A stretch of 64,000 nt of DNA from Athripsodes cinereus (Eukaryota; Arthropoda; Insecta; Trichoptera; Leptoceridae): the NCBI GenBank assembly GCA_947579605.1, contig OX388307.1, positions 31,411,237-31,475,236 of the forward strand, written 5' to 3'. A model generated the notes under the pieces. The model had not been told where the DNA came from, did not search any database, and saw only the letters and a program-made list of their open reading frames with translations. The stretch's first letter is position 1, and each line of letters starts with the position of its first letter. The position numbers and the translations under genes were made by a program. This document shows positions 43,476-55,010 of this stretch, piece after piece.

Positions 43476-44332
43476 TGATAATGGTAATAATATGTCCATT
43501 AATACTATGTTGCCTTGGAGTATGTTACTAGTACACGGTGTTTCACATATTTATTCATATGATAAAATGCCAGGGAATACCAAGACAGATTATACCTTTG
43601 TCTCATTCACTGTTCATACAGAAATATAACATACACATGAACACATTGTAATAGAAAATAAATAGCATATTTTTTTTTAACAAAGTTCAATATTATGGAA
43701 TGTTACACTTTTATAGTACGGAGAACTACAAACTCATTGCATGCTGCAGTTGATTCAGTGGTTACTTCACTTTTGGGTTATGTCATTATAGTAAAAAAAA
43801 TATTGTTGTATAAAAAACACAATCACATTTGGAAAAAAACAAAATGCATTTTTTTATTACGTTAGGAGCACCACAGTTTTAAATGTTTTTTTTTTAAATC
43901 AAACGATTTATTATTATAGTTTTGAAAAAAATAAAGGAAATCACAAAAATTGTCACTAGGTATATCTATTTTTGAATAAAATAACAGTGGATACCGTACT
44001 TTTTTTTTTTTATTATTTTTAAAATATGATTATAAATATAATCCCACAAAGTTAATCACAAAGCATTAGAAATATTGTATTGTTAAATAAAACTTCAATT
44101 CACAAATGTGTGTGTTTTAAACACTATGAATACATAGTAGAAAAAAAATATTGAGAGTAAACGTGATCAACTTCTACTACTGCTAAACCTGTTTTATAAA
44201 TAATTTGACTAAACACGATTGTAGTCTAGAAGAAGAAATTAATATCTTTATTAATCAAAGTTATTGATGTATTGGATGAATTTTATCAAATGAAATTTTA
44301 ATATTCTCATTAATTTTTAAACATAAACCTAC

Positions 44333-45670
44333 CCTTAGACCGGACTATAGAGGGAATAGAGTATGAAAAATGTGAGGACCGAGTTCCATGAATGCAGTTT
44401 GGTTGAGAATAGCTCAGAGAATCATAATATGGATCTTGACGGATAATTTTACGTCTGAATATAAAGACATTCTCAAATTCTTCTGCATTGCGTCTGAGGA
44501 TAGTTGCATAAAATATCTCCGTAAATAATAAATATCAATGGTGATATTTCTTGTCTTCGTTTTGAAATAGTGATGCGAAATAGAGAAATTTGTCTAAAAT
44601 ATTCTTTTTTAAGCTATATCGATAAATTCATAAATACAATAAATGAAAGATACAATAATTTTTCTAATGATCTTTTTTCATTAGAAATCACCCACGGGAC
44701 GATAGAAAAATGGCTGCCAAAAAAATCTGAATGTTAAAATAAAATAAAACTGGAAAGTCTCAACGAAAAAAGAAAGTTTAAAAGTCTCAACATAACAATA
44801 TTTTTATTCTGCTGGTTACAATATTTGTGGGGTATGCCGTGATAATATAGAGAAATACATAAATATCACTTACCTATATCTTGAGCTAAATCGGATGACA
44901 CTACACTGGTGACAAATAAATTATCTTTTAAACTGACCCCAAGATATTTTATGTACCTCTGATGGTAATAAGAAGATAAAATCTAGTATTGGTCTCCTTA
45001 CAGCTGGTGTTCAGTCCATAAATTGGAATAATTAAGTCCTATAAATTGTAGGGTTACTAAACCTAACACATTGAAAGTACTTACAATATAAGACTGTTAA
45101 GAATTTATCAGCCGTATTGCAAACCAAGGAGTAATTTATATTTCAACAAATAAACCTATCTTAGTGACACCTTGTTCTCAAACGAAGATCAGCATTGTTT
45201 TAACTTTATGCTCGACTAAAATAATTATTCTTTATGGTTGTAAATATATAAACCGTACAAATGCTTTTAAGGTATAATTATTGAATAGGCGAATCTATGA
45301 AAAGAAACGGTTTTATTTTAAATAAAACACTTTTGTTTTGAGTACTCCAATAGTGATTTTTTACAGTGACTTTATTGATCTTGAGCCTGCTTTCAGGAGC
45401 TTTCGCTAGCTGTCATTATCAGGCTAACGTAAAGTGAAGCAAACGTTTTTCTGATTATGAAAGTCATTAAGTCTTTGCCTGACTGTAAGCAATGAAATGG
45501 AATAAAATTTTTGTCTCATATTAATTTGTCTCCTTCGTAAAATCATGTGATTTTTCGTCTATGGAGAATGCGTGTAGGTTTTTCACATGCATTTCGAAGT
45601 CATTCATATAAACACATCTGGGTCCAAAATCACCAACTGGCCACAATTTGAAATACTTGTTACATTCCAA
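44333..45670 (-). pseudogene. Possible decayed carboxylesterase-like gene
   Basis: Several minus-strand segments lie in the order expected for the C-terminal half of an insect carboxyl/cholinesterase: 45670-45521 (YFKLWPVGDFGPRCVYMND, EMHVKN); about 45070-45030 (LIIPIYGLNTSC); 44958-44874 (YLGVSLKDNLFVTSVVSSDL, with AG before and GTAAGTG after); about 44720-44650 (SHFSIVPWVISNEKRSL); about 44620-44505 (KKEYF, IIYGDILCNYP); 44493-44333 (PYYDSLSYSQPN, SSHFSYSIPSI, with CTCAG before and GTAGGT after). These recall family landmarks: PV in the FGP region, IPIIYG, fsivP, YF, GD...YP, YxYxFSY and the His-containing end. Frames shift between segments, joins are poor and the catalytic-Ser GESAG region is not found, so I call it a remnant. 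The family assignment is by eye only. Confidence 0.33.
45345..45440. mobile_element. Fragment of FB-B fold-back arm
   Basis: AGGAGCTTTCGCTAGCTGTC followed by ATTATCAGGCTAACGTAAAG resembles the arm at 5688-5745 (AGAGCTTCCGCACTCATCG, CAGGCAAAAGTAAAGTGAAG). Diverged and without its partner arm. Confidence 0.45.
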
Positions 45671-47573
45671 TTACTTTTTTTCATGACTTTGTGTTTATAT
45701 TTGTTTTCTAAATATTTTAAAAATAGAAACAATTGTGTTTTTTGTTTTAATTTTATCACATAATCTCAAAACCAGAACACCTTCCATACACAATAAACTC
45801 GAAAATTTACAGACAAGAATGGGAAAATTATTCTTTGCTACAGATAAATTATGTATCTACTACACACTGCAGTTAATCCGAGGGCTACTTTACTTCTGGG
45901 AGAAGTCTCGATGATACAAATAAAAATAAATTAAAACATGTAGATGTTTCATAAAAAAAACTTTAATATTTCAACAATATCAATAATTATTATTATTATG
46001 ACAAATTGACATTACAATACTAATCAAATTTTCGACAACACTTGCTATTTTGATTTCTATTGTTATTGTTTGTTTAGTATTTGACATTTTGATTACGGTA
46101 TTATTGTTAGGTGGCGTTTATTTATGTTCATACTGTAGTTATTACGGTGTACCCTCAATATAGTGAAATATTATTGTATAGACTGAAATTAAGATACAAA
46201 ATATTGACCAATTCGTTTTTAACGAAGTTTGTGGTATTTCAACTATGTATTTTTTTTTGGAAGAGATGTTTTTCAATCTCTTGATCTTTAATTGATAATA
46301 TTTTTTTTATGTTTGTCAACATGTAAAAAGCAAAAACCGTGAGTATGCTTAAATATACAAATAAATAATTTTGAAAGTCAAAAGACATGTCCTCTCACTT
46401 TAAGTTTAAATCCTATGGTTGAATTCTCCTACTTGTGTACCAACACAGTTATTATTTTATGGGACAATTTTTTTGATCTATATTTTTGACGATGTTGATT
46501 CTAGATGATTTTTTTGACGCCGCATAATAGTCCCTAGACCATCTCAAGGGTGCCGGTAAAGTTTTATACATAACATTCACAACATTTCCTAGAGTAACTA
46601 TTGAACTATAACTACATGAAATTTGTAAAAATACATACGTAGTTGTCCTTTTTAGTCTAACACCCGATTTTAGGTCACAATTTTAAAGCGGCTTAGATAA
46701 AATAACTGACTGATATTCGTTGAGAAGGTACTTTTAGTTATCCATCCATCTATCCCATCACAAAATATCCTACAAGTCAAGTAGCTAGTGATCTAACTGG
46801 TAAGAAATCTGCAAGTTGTTCTCTTCGTTGAAAACAAAAATTAAGGGTAAAATGGCTGGTGAATTTTGTAATCGCTTTAATAAATTTTAGAGCAAATTTG
46901 AAAATATTTACATATCTATATGACAATTCTGAGAATTTGTATTTAAATCTTAATCATAATTTACGATTAAATCCGATATTCGATAATCTACGACATAGAT
47001 ATTCAAGGACATTGTCAATCTTAGATGTACAACTATATTGACATTGTCAATCTTAGATTAAAAATGTCAAAGTAAAAATCAGTTAAGTAGAAAAAACATA
47101 TTTTATTTTCAATTTTATTATGAAATTCTTCGGACGTAGTGAATCAATATAAAAATATAAAACAAAATTCGTTATATTGAAATTTTCTTTATTTTAAAAT
47201 TCGTTATAGAGATATATCCCGTCAAACTAAAAATAATATAATACAAACAAAGTTATGATTGTGACTCGGTAGGTAGGTACCTGCATACTTATTCGTATTT
47301 CAGCGGTACATGGTCCAAATCATATATTGTACAGTATTGTATTTCTGAAGTTACATGTTGAATATGAAATGAGTCGTATTATATTGCTGAATTCTATTCA
47401 GATACCTCAAATTAAAACAATTGTAGTTATTTATTTTATTCACCATTATTAAAATTAACCTGGCTTCACATAGAAAATTTCCATCAAATTGATAAAAAGA
47501 AAAAATATTCTATATGAATATTCTAATTATATTTATTTATTAGTTAATTTTATCTAGGATGGCTGGAAGAAAT
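45671..47573. other. AT-rich intergenic DNA with a LINE tail piece
   Basis: 46495-46560 is a CR1-like LINE tail fragment (GACGCCGCATAATAGTCCC, CATCTCAAGGGTGCCGG). No host exon or RNA gene was recognised in the remainder. Confidence 0.4.
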
Positions 47574-47834
47574 CACATATGAAGGGTACACGGCAAAAAC
47601 AAGCTCATTGTTTTTTTTTCGTTTTCGTGATTTAAATGCAGTTTTGTTCCCCTCAATGAGTTCTTTAGAATGGTATAAGTAAAATGTAAAAAAACCAGGC
47701 CGATTTAATTGTAAATCACATTGAAATGATGAATGAAATGATGCAATAAATGATGTCTCAAACTTTATATTTTGCTCTCCTGTAAAATGATAATTTGTCA
47801 ATGAGCCTGTTTTTGCCGTGTACCCTTCATATGC
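47574..47834. mobile_element. MITE with ~35-bp TIRs and TA-type ends
   Basis: Left end CATATGAAGGGTACACGGCA and right end TGCCGTGTACCCTTCATATG are exact complements, and pairing extends through AAAACA(A/G)GCTCATTG. TA next to TGAAGGG on both sides would suit a Tc1/mariner-type duplication. A 95-codon antisense frame spans it but is a by-product. Confidence 0.7.
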
Positions 47835-47945
47835 CATAAGCCTGCCGTTTGGTACTTTCTGCAGGCATACCTACTACTCAGTGTTCAAGTGACGGGGCAA
47901 GATGGGGTACCAGTACCCAGTATTTACGTTGACTATTAACTATTT

Positions 47946-48201
47946 ACTTTTTTTTTTTGTGTAGTTTAACACGTGTAGACAATTCACACAGACCGAGCTA
48001 GTCCCAAACTCAGATATGAATCTTGTATTATGGGTACTAACACGGCGATACACATATACAATGCACTAAACACATACATGTAACACCCAGACCCAGGACA
48101 ATCTGAAAAAGGTCATTCTTCATTTTGCCCTGGCCGGGAATCGAACCCGGGACCTCGTGACTCAAAGGCAAGTGCGTTAGCCTTCGCGCCACACCGGTCG
48201 C
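47946..48201 (-). mobile_element. tRNA-derived SINE (SINE-1) with 13-bp target duplication
   Basis: Complement of the SINE at 7396: T run at 47948-47959, body, complement of B-box GGTTCGATTCC at about 48136, head ending CACACCGGTCG. Flanked by CTATTAACTATTT at 47933-47945 and 48202-48214. The right copy of the duplication leads straight into the heptamer array. Confidence 0.85.
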
Positions 48202-48214
48202 CTATTAACTATTT

Positions 48215-49330
48215 TCTATTTACTATTTACTATTTACTATTTACTATTTACTATTTACTATTTACTATTTACTATTTACTATTTACTATTTACTATTTAC
48301 TATTTACTATTTACTATTTACTATTTACTATTTACTATTTACTATTTACTATTTACTATTTACTATTTACTATTTACTATTTACTATTTACTATTTACTA
48401 TTTACTATTTACTATTTACTATTTACTATTTACTATTTACTATTTACTATTTACTATTTACTATTTACTATTTACTATTTACTATTTACTATTTACTATT
48501 TACTATTTACTATTTACTATTTACTATTTACTATTTACTATTTACTATTTACTATTTACTATTTACTATTTACTATTTACTATTTACTATTTACTATTTA
48601 CTATTTACTATTTACTATTTACTATTTACTATTTACTATTTACTATTTACTATTTACTATTTACTATTTACTATTTACTATTTACTATTTACTATTTACT
48701 ATTTACTATTTACTATTTACTATTTACTATTTACTATTTACTATTTACTATTTACTATTTACTATTTACTATTTACTATTTACTATTTACTATTTACTAT
48801 TTACTATTTACTATTTACTATTTACTATTTACTATTTACTATTTACTATTTACTATTTACTATTTACTATTTACTATTTACTATTTACTATTTACTATTT
48901 ACTATTTACTATTTACTATTTACTATTTACTATTTACTATTTACTATTTACTATTTACTATTTACTATTTACTATTTACTATTTACTATTTACTATTTAC
49001 TATTTACTATTTACTATTTACTATTTACTATTTACTATTTACTATTTACTATTTACTATTTACTATTTACTATTTACTATTTACTATTTACTATTTACTA
49101 TTTACTATTTACTATTTACTATTTACTATTTACTATTTACTATTTACTATTTACTATTTACTATTTACTATTTACTATTTACTATTTACTATTTACTATT
49201 TACTATTTACTATTTACTATTTACTATTTACTATTTACTATTTACTATTTACTATTTACTATTTACTATTTACTATTTACTATTTACTATTTACTATTTA
49301 CTATTTACTATTTACTATTTACTATTTACT
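48215..49330. repeat. Heptamer satellite (TATTTAC)n, about 159 perfect units
   Basis: From about 48216 to 49330 the sequence is an unbroken 7-bp repeat with no substitution seen; 60-base lines repeat exactly every 420 bases. It follows the SINE target duplication, which already contains ACTATTT. Confidence 0.97.
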
Positions 49331-49746
49331 TGTAACAGTTTAATGTTATAATGCTTATTTCTTCGAACACTCGCTTTTACAGGACAATTGAAAACTTACG
49401 TTAAAAAGTGGGAGACCAATTCTTTGCTGAGTGGTCTACAGTACATCACTTTTGGGATAGAGGTATGTTTACATCTGTAAAAAACAGAAAACAAGCATAT
49501 TTCATCCTCATATTTCCCTCTCGAGATGGTTATTATAATTCTATGCGACATTTTAACGACGTAATTTAAGTATCCACAATGTGAAATTTAATACGATTTT
49601 CTAATTAAATGTTTATCCTCGAAGCAATTATAATTATAATCATTTTACAAAGCTTATTATTATGTGTCAAATTCGAAAGCGTTAATACCACAAACTTCTC
49701 TGAAAAGCTTCAGTATGAAAAAGATCTCTGATTTCAATTCACTTAC

Positions 49747-49899
49747 TCGTGTTTTGAGCATCCTATGGAATACAGGTAACATTGAATGTATTATTGACTG
49801 TCCACTTCGGTAACTCAACAAATTGAACATTCTTAAATTGTTATTTAATTGGTAGTACACACAATCAGTGGCCACTCTTTCAATTTCAAAACCAAATAG
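49747..49899 (-). other. Candidate exon, 51 codons, unassigned
   Basis: Minus strand: acceptor-like TTTTTTATAG precedes an open 153-nt segment with balanced residues (FGFEIERVATDCVYYQLNN, then LSYRSGQSIIHSMLPVFHRM), followed by a strong donor GTAAGTGA. Both ends are phase 0. The frame also stays open past the donor to a TAA at 49660-49662. No family recognised. Confidence 0.28.
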
Positions 49900-50171
49900 C
49901 TATAAAAAATATATGGTTCCCTTTATATAATAAATATTATTCAGTTTTTGGGAAAAACTGTAGTTGTTTCCATTTCCATTTCCACAAATAAATATTTCGA
50001 ATTGTTTTGCTATTTAACGGAACAAAGACAATGTATGTCTTTAATTATGCGATTATTATATAGTATATTTCACTTTAAATATAGATTAATAAAAAACTAT
50101 GTGTTATATTTTTAAAGCAAAATAAATATATACCAAAATTACAAAAATAAAGATTTCTCGAATATAGGACA

Positions 50172-50352
50172 TTTAAAAAAAAGAAGATATATTTGGGTTT
50201 TGTTATGAATCATAATACAACCTTATACACCTTTCACAGTAAGCTACTAAAAGCTTGTGTCGTGAAAGGGGAGTTTGTTGGCACCTGGGATCGAACCCTG
50301 GACCCCTTGTTCATGAGGCCTAGACTCTACCTCCAGGCTACCGACGAACTTA
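50172..50352 (-). mobile_element. tRNA-derived SINE (SINE-2)
   Basis: Antisense copy: AATACAACCTTATACACC, CTTGTGTCGTGAAAGGGGAG, the B-box complement GGGATCGAACC, and head end CCAGGCTACCGACGAAC. Confidence 0.75.
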
Positions 50353-50404
50353 ACATATCTACTTGTCGAGTTATGGAACCGAACAGTCAATTTATTATGC
50401 ACTA

Positions 50405-50632
50405 GCGGTCCGCACCGGCTTCGCACGGGTAGATAGGTATTTAAAAAAAATGATTTTAGTAAAGATCCCTATTTTATTTGAAAATATAATATAGCGTATG
50501 TCACCCGGGAATAGTGTAGCTTCCCTACGATGAAAGAATTTTTCAAATCGGTTCAGTAGTTTCGGAGCCTATTCAATGCAAACAATCAAATCTTTCCTCT
50601 TTATAATATTAGTATATAGATATGGAAAATAG
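50405..50632 (-). repeat. Retroelement 3'-segment (GCACCGGCTTCGCACGGGT type)
   Basis: Contains GTCCGCACCGGCTTCGCACG, GTCACCCGGGAATAGTGTAG and AAATCGGTTCAGTAGTTTC, ending CTTTATAATATTAGTATATA. Segments of this kind are widespread LINE/SINE 3' regions in insects; I assign no family. A short FB-B arm end (GAAAGCCGGCTCGCAAATTA) follows at 50718-50765. Confidence 0.5.
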
Positions 50633-50789
50633 CATATTATATCGATTAAGTCCTGAACTAAGATAATGAATTTCGTAATATGGTACTAACGCGACGATAC
50701 AAAATGCACTAAACACAGAAAGCCGGCTCGCAAATTAATAAAATCAACAGTGGAAAAACTATAATAATAAAAATAATAAATAACTATCT

Positions 50790-50990
50790 ATACTATACCC
50801 TCACGCCGTGTCCCAAGTGGGGTAGGCAGAGAGAACGGAACGCCAAACAGATCTATCTTTACACACTTCCTTCGCTTCCTCCACATTCATAGAGTTTCTC
50901 ATACACGCACGTCGGTTCCTCTTACTCAACACGCGCGTCCGAGAATCACGTGATCAAGCCACGTGATTCTCGGACGCCCGCGTTTCTTCA
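50790..50990 (-). mobile_element. LINE-like fragment with (ACTAT) tail and a terminal hairpin
   Basis: Same family as 1741-1980: TATACTATACCCTCACGCCG, GGTAGGCAGAGAGAACGGAA, CTTCCTTCGCTTCCTCCACA. At 50936-50976 a perfect 17-bp stem (CGTCCGAGAATCACGTG and complement) with a 7-nt loop interrupts the family sequence. Confidence 0.55.
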
Positions 50991-51234
50991 CACCCTTTCT
51001 TTCAGATAAGTATAAGATAAGTAATAATAAATAATTTATGGTTTAATATCTTGTTTGATTAATAATTACTTACATAATTTTTTTTTATTATTTAATAAAT
51101 ACACACGGCATAGTCCAATAACATGTTAGAATAATAAACAACTAAAAACATTGTAAATAATAAATTAACCATTGGTTAAATGATATCAATGAAATATTTT
51201 CAATTCTCCGAGCAACGCTAGGATTGTTAATTAC

Positions 51235-51430
51235 CCAGAACCGTAAAATGCCTTTTATGAACGTTTTTTCCTTGCTTTAACAGACTAATAGTGCTAATGT
51301 TCATTGTCCTTGCATCGTCAAATATGCGACGATTTATTCCGTCTAACCTTTGAATTGCCGCGCACCGCCTTTGACATTTTATTTTCATACATATATTATA
51401 TAATATTGTGAAAATATCAAACTGTGAACT
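51235..51430 (-). other. Candidate coding segment, unassigned
   Basis: Minus-strand ATG-initiated frame (51442) with protein-like composition (FDIFTILYNICMKIKCQRRC, RRIFDDARTMNISTISLLK, KRHFTVLG) that reaches a possible donor GTAATT at 51234 before its stop. Same strand as the candidate at 49747-49899, so the two could belong to one gene. No family recognised. Confidence 0.25.
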
Positions 51431-51746
51431 TTTTTCATTCATTTTGATTTACGATAATGACTTTTGTGAACTATAATAATAGATATTATAATGCCATACA
51501 TAATATATACATGCTATCATAATGACAACATCAACTTTAGTATTGCCACTATAATAATAATAATAATATGTAAGTATAATTTAACCGTTTTATGTTGACT
51601 TTTGAAAATGGCGTCATTTGTCGTGTTCAAATTATACTTATCATTTTAAAATATTATATACAAATCACCTATGTAATAAAACATTTGTGTAATGAACAAT
51701 TTCTTGCAAATAATGTGAGCCAGATTCGTTATTTTTTATTTTATTT

Positions 51747-51858
51747 AAAAGATATATCTGGGTTTGTTATAAAACTAAATACATATAATCTTAAACACCT
51801 TTCACACTAAGCTAAAAGCTTGTGCCGTGAAAGGGGAGTTTGCCGGCACCTGGTATCG
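51747..51858 (-). mobile_element. SINE-2, truncated
   Basis: Antisense body CTAAAAGCTTGTGCCGTGAA and GGAGTTTGCCGGCACCTGGT; similarity stops where the B-box should start, at a junction with the next fragment. Confidence 0.6.
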
Positions 51859-51874
51859 TTATCCATATGTATAT

Positions 51875-52070
51875 TATATAGTGAGTTACAATCCATTGGA
51901 TAGGTCTGCAACGAGTTTGGAGTTTCTTCTCCATTCCTCCCTATTCACAGCCAGTCTTTTCAGCTCTATGTTCATGCCCCTCTTCTGTCTTAGGTCCTAC
52001 CCTCCGCGATGGTGATGAGCAGTCCTGGGTGCCTGATGTTGTGGCCAATCCAGTTAGTTAGCTCGTTGTT
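51875..52070 (-). pseudogene. LINE C-terminal fragment (LINE-U)
   Basis: Antisense copy: GAGTTACAATCCATTGGATA, CCAGTCTTTTCAGCTC, CCTCCGCGATGGTGATGAGC, GTGGCCAATCCAGTTAG, colinear with 21842-22070. Confidence 0.6.
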
Positions 52071-52377
52071 GGCTGATTCTTTTAAGGAGTTGACTTTTTT
52101 CGCCTACCCTGGTTAACTATATCGTTATAATATTTTATAAATATCCGTATTGAATATACATAACTTCTTAATAAGAATATTAATAAGAAATTGCAATTCA
52201 ACAAAGAAAGAATATTCAAATGGTTGTTGTATACATTCCCGTTTTAGTTAGTTTCACACTCTTTTCCGTAATCTTTTGGGTGTCCTGTAAAGTTAAGTGT
52301 ACGTAAAAACTCACGTATATAACTACTTTATGTAGTAATAAATTCAAATATGATAAATTCGTTAAAATAAATACATA

Positions 52378-52590
52378 TATCACTGTACCATCACAGAATA
52401 TCCAACAAATGTGGTAGCCAGCAGACAACTGTAATAAACGTGCAAGCTGTCTTCTCCATATCAACATAAAATTACGACATTCAGGATGGGGGGTTAGCCT
52501 CATCGCTGAATTTAAGATGAAAAATGTTTAGATTTTTTCAAACACATGTCCTTTACAAGACACTCGAAAACTTTTGCTAAAGAGTGGGAG
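52378..52590 (-). repeat. CACTTGTGGG repeat, antisense copy
   Basis: Order of complements: ACCATCACAGAATATCC, GTGGTAGCCAGCAGAC, GTGCAAGCTGTCTTCTCCAT, GGGGGGTTAGCCTCATCGCT, then TCCTTTACAAGACACTCGAA. Confidence 0.5.
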
Positions 52591-52772
52591 TCAAATCTTT
52601 TGAAGAGTGGTCAACGAAAAAAAATAAATATATATTCAGTATATATATAAGCGAGAACAAACAATCTCTTGTAAAATTTTCATGCAAAAGTATTTTTCAA
52701 CTAAGTACATATCAAACTTGAAAAACTACTTTTCAAACAATAATAAAAAATAGTACTGGGCTTGTGATCTAA

Positions 52773-53020
52773 GAATGCTCAATGAAAGTTGGCCAAAAAG
52801 AACATTGTTCTTCGGTCCGCAAGGGTTCCGACAGCCCGGGCGTCCCTCTTTTACAATACACTGTTCCTATGACAACGATATTAGAGCGCAGGAAATATTG
52901 TGGGAAGAGGTGACGCAATTGGCACAGAGTCACTCTGAGTGCGGAGGAGGCTAGTTTCTGCCCTGTGCTCCCGAGAGGAGCGTTGAGGGCAAAGATGATG
53001 ATATTGATGATGTGTTCATC
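52773..53020 (+). mobile_element. 5'-truncated RTE copy
   Basis: Matches the last ~240 bp of the full-length RTE at 29005-38826 (compare 38595-38826): TTGGCCAAAAAGAACATTGT, GGGCGTCCCTCTTTTACAAT, GAGGAGCGTTGAGGG and a GATGAT tail, with about 10 percent differences and small indels. Confidence 0.8.
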
Positions 53021-53246
53021 AATGGGCAAACCCAGTACCTAATATTTAAATATTTAATAAAACTAATGATGCTAAGGATAAAGGATTTTTTCTTTTTCTC
53101 ATTGTTTAATTTCATGGCAGAGCACCCGCAATCAAGTGGCTGATTAAATGAAAAACTCAAATGATGTATATTGACAAAGATGTTTTTCTTCAAATGTAGA
53201 GATATCAGTGGCGTACTTTCTATGCTAGCAAAATACTAATACATGT

Positions 53247-53462
53247 CCAAACAATTTTTTTTTTTTTTCAATTCAAATTCTTTATTCACAAAACATTTAC
53301 AACACATTTATATCTATAATAACACAATATTTATGCAACAATTAACAATGCGTTGGTGTTGCTGCCCCACTAGGTACAATGCATCTGTATTGGGGCTAAC
53401 AACAAATAAACAAAATATTGTATGCATGCCTGCAAAATGTCTTAGTTCTAGCTTATATTAGA
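53247..53462 (-). mobile_element. Antisense 3' end of a poly(A) retroelement
   Basis: Starts with a 15-nt T run, then TTCTTTATTCACAAAACATT and GGTGTTGCTGCCCCACTAGG, the form of a reverse-complemented LINE 3' UTR. Confidence 0.45.
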
Positions 53463-54794
53463 TGAGATGGGATCTGGTTATAAAATAATTCTTTCATATA
53501 TTGATATGATTTTAGATGACTATGTATTAATTGTTATTTTGTGAGCTTTTTTCGCTGCCGCGGTTTCAGTGGAGCGTCCACCATTAACGAGCGTTATCTA
53601 AAACTATGTTTAAAATATGTCTAGAAATTGTTATATAGTTAATGCCGAAAATATAAACAAAGTAATTCTTTCATTCCTGTATTACCCATGTGTATTAAAA
53701 TTTGAATGAACGGATTTTTTTTTTTAAATTTGGGCAACAGATTGTGAATTGAAGACCAACTAAACTTATAAATTTTCACTACAAAAATATGACTAGTATA
53801 AAAAATATAATTCCGCCGCTGGCGGAAGTGTATTCCGTTTAGTACAGTAATATGTACAATACATCAACTATCTTTTAAATAGTGTATTCAAAAAATGTAA
53901 AAGAAATACTTGTCTTGCGATGTTCCTCGTAAAGAAAACGCCTCATCACACTATTTTTTCCTATTTTTAACGTGTAGGTACTGCATGGTTCTGCAATCGC
54001 GATATCTGATTAGTTTTGTCATCTGCACTTTGTACGAAAATCCGGCAAAACAATAAAAAATAAGTAAATATTCTAAATAATAAATTTTATTATTTTTATA
54101 CCTACGAATGTAGTTTAGAGGTCATTGTTTTTTCACCGTTAGGTTGGTAACGTTTGCGTATTTTTACACCGATTTTAATAGTACTCAATACGCAAGTCCG
54201 TAAAGCATTATAATTATGTATAATTACTCTGTAATCTGAGCAAGCGGGTTTTATTATTCGACAGTTCTAAAGGAATTGTTGTGAAGGCGTCAACTTTATT
54301 ATGTATGCGCATATATTATTATTTACATAAATAAGCGTTGATAGTAAAAATCCACTACGTGCAAAAAAACCTTTTTTGTTAAACCCAGTTTTTGCCAATA
54401 TCTGCTGGATATTATTGCCCAAAAGTCACGTCATTTGCATAACCAGCAGGTTGTGCAAAGTCCCTTGAAAATAGAAATAGTGAATGCACGTTGGATGAAG
54501 TGTACATAAAATTATGGACAAAAAGTCATAATCTTATGTTGTCTTTTGTTACTACATATATATTCTCCCATTTTATAAATATTTATTTCTATTTTTACAC
54601 TAGAATTAGTGTCAATGTACTGTTTATTTGTATTGTATATACTTGAGTGTGCTTACCTCTTTGAAAATAGTAGGTAGTATGTTATTTCTGTTCTTTTTTG
54701 TTATGTTTTTCTTTATCTAATGTGAATTATTTCACTTGATTGTTTTGTTTTTATCGTATTATTTGTAAAGGCTGATACAGCCGTTTCTTAGGAT
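53463..54794. other. AT-rich intergenic DNA
   Basis: No gene or clear element boundary recognised. Confidence 0.35.
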
Positions 54795-55010
54795 TAATGA
54801 ATAAATGAATAAATGAATATTGAATAAATGAATAAACGAATAAACGAATAAACGAATAAACGAATAAACGAATAAACGAATAAACGAATAAACGAATAAA
54901 CGAATAAACGAATAAACGAATAAACGAATAAACGAATAAACGAATAAACGAATAAACGAATAAACGAATAAACGAATAAACGAATAAATGAATAAATAAA
55001 ACATGAATAA
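54795..55010. repeat. Octamer array (AATAAACG)n
   Basis: About 20 perfect AATAAACG units (54834-54990) flanked on both sides by AATAAATG variants. Antisense frames made of Tyr-Ser-Phe-Ile-Arg-Leu repeats are only the repeat read through. Confidence 0.9.

Noticed and set aside
47550..47837. 95-codon antisense ORF
   Set aside because: It spans the TIRs of a MITE and starts and ends in its inverted repeats; no protein family recognised.
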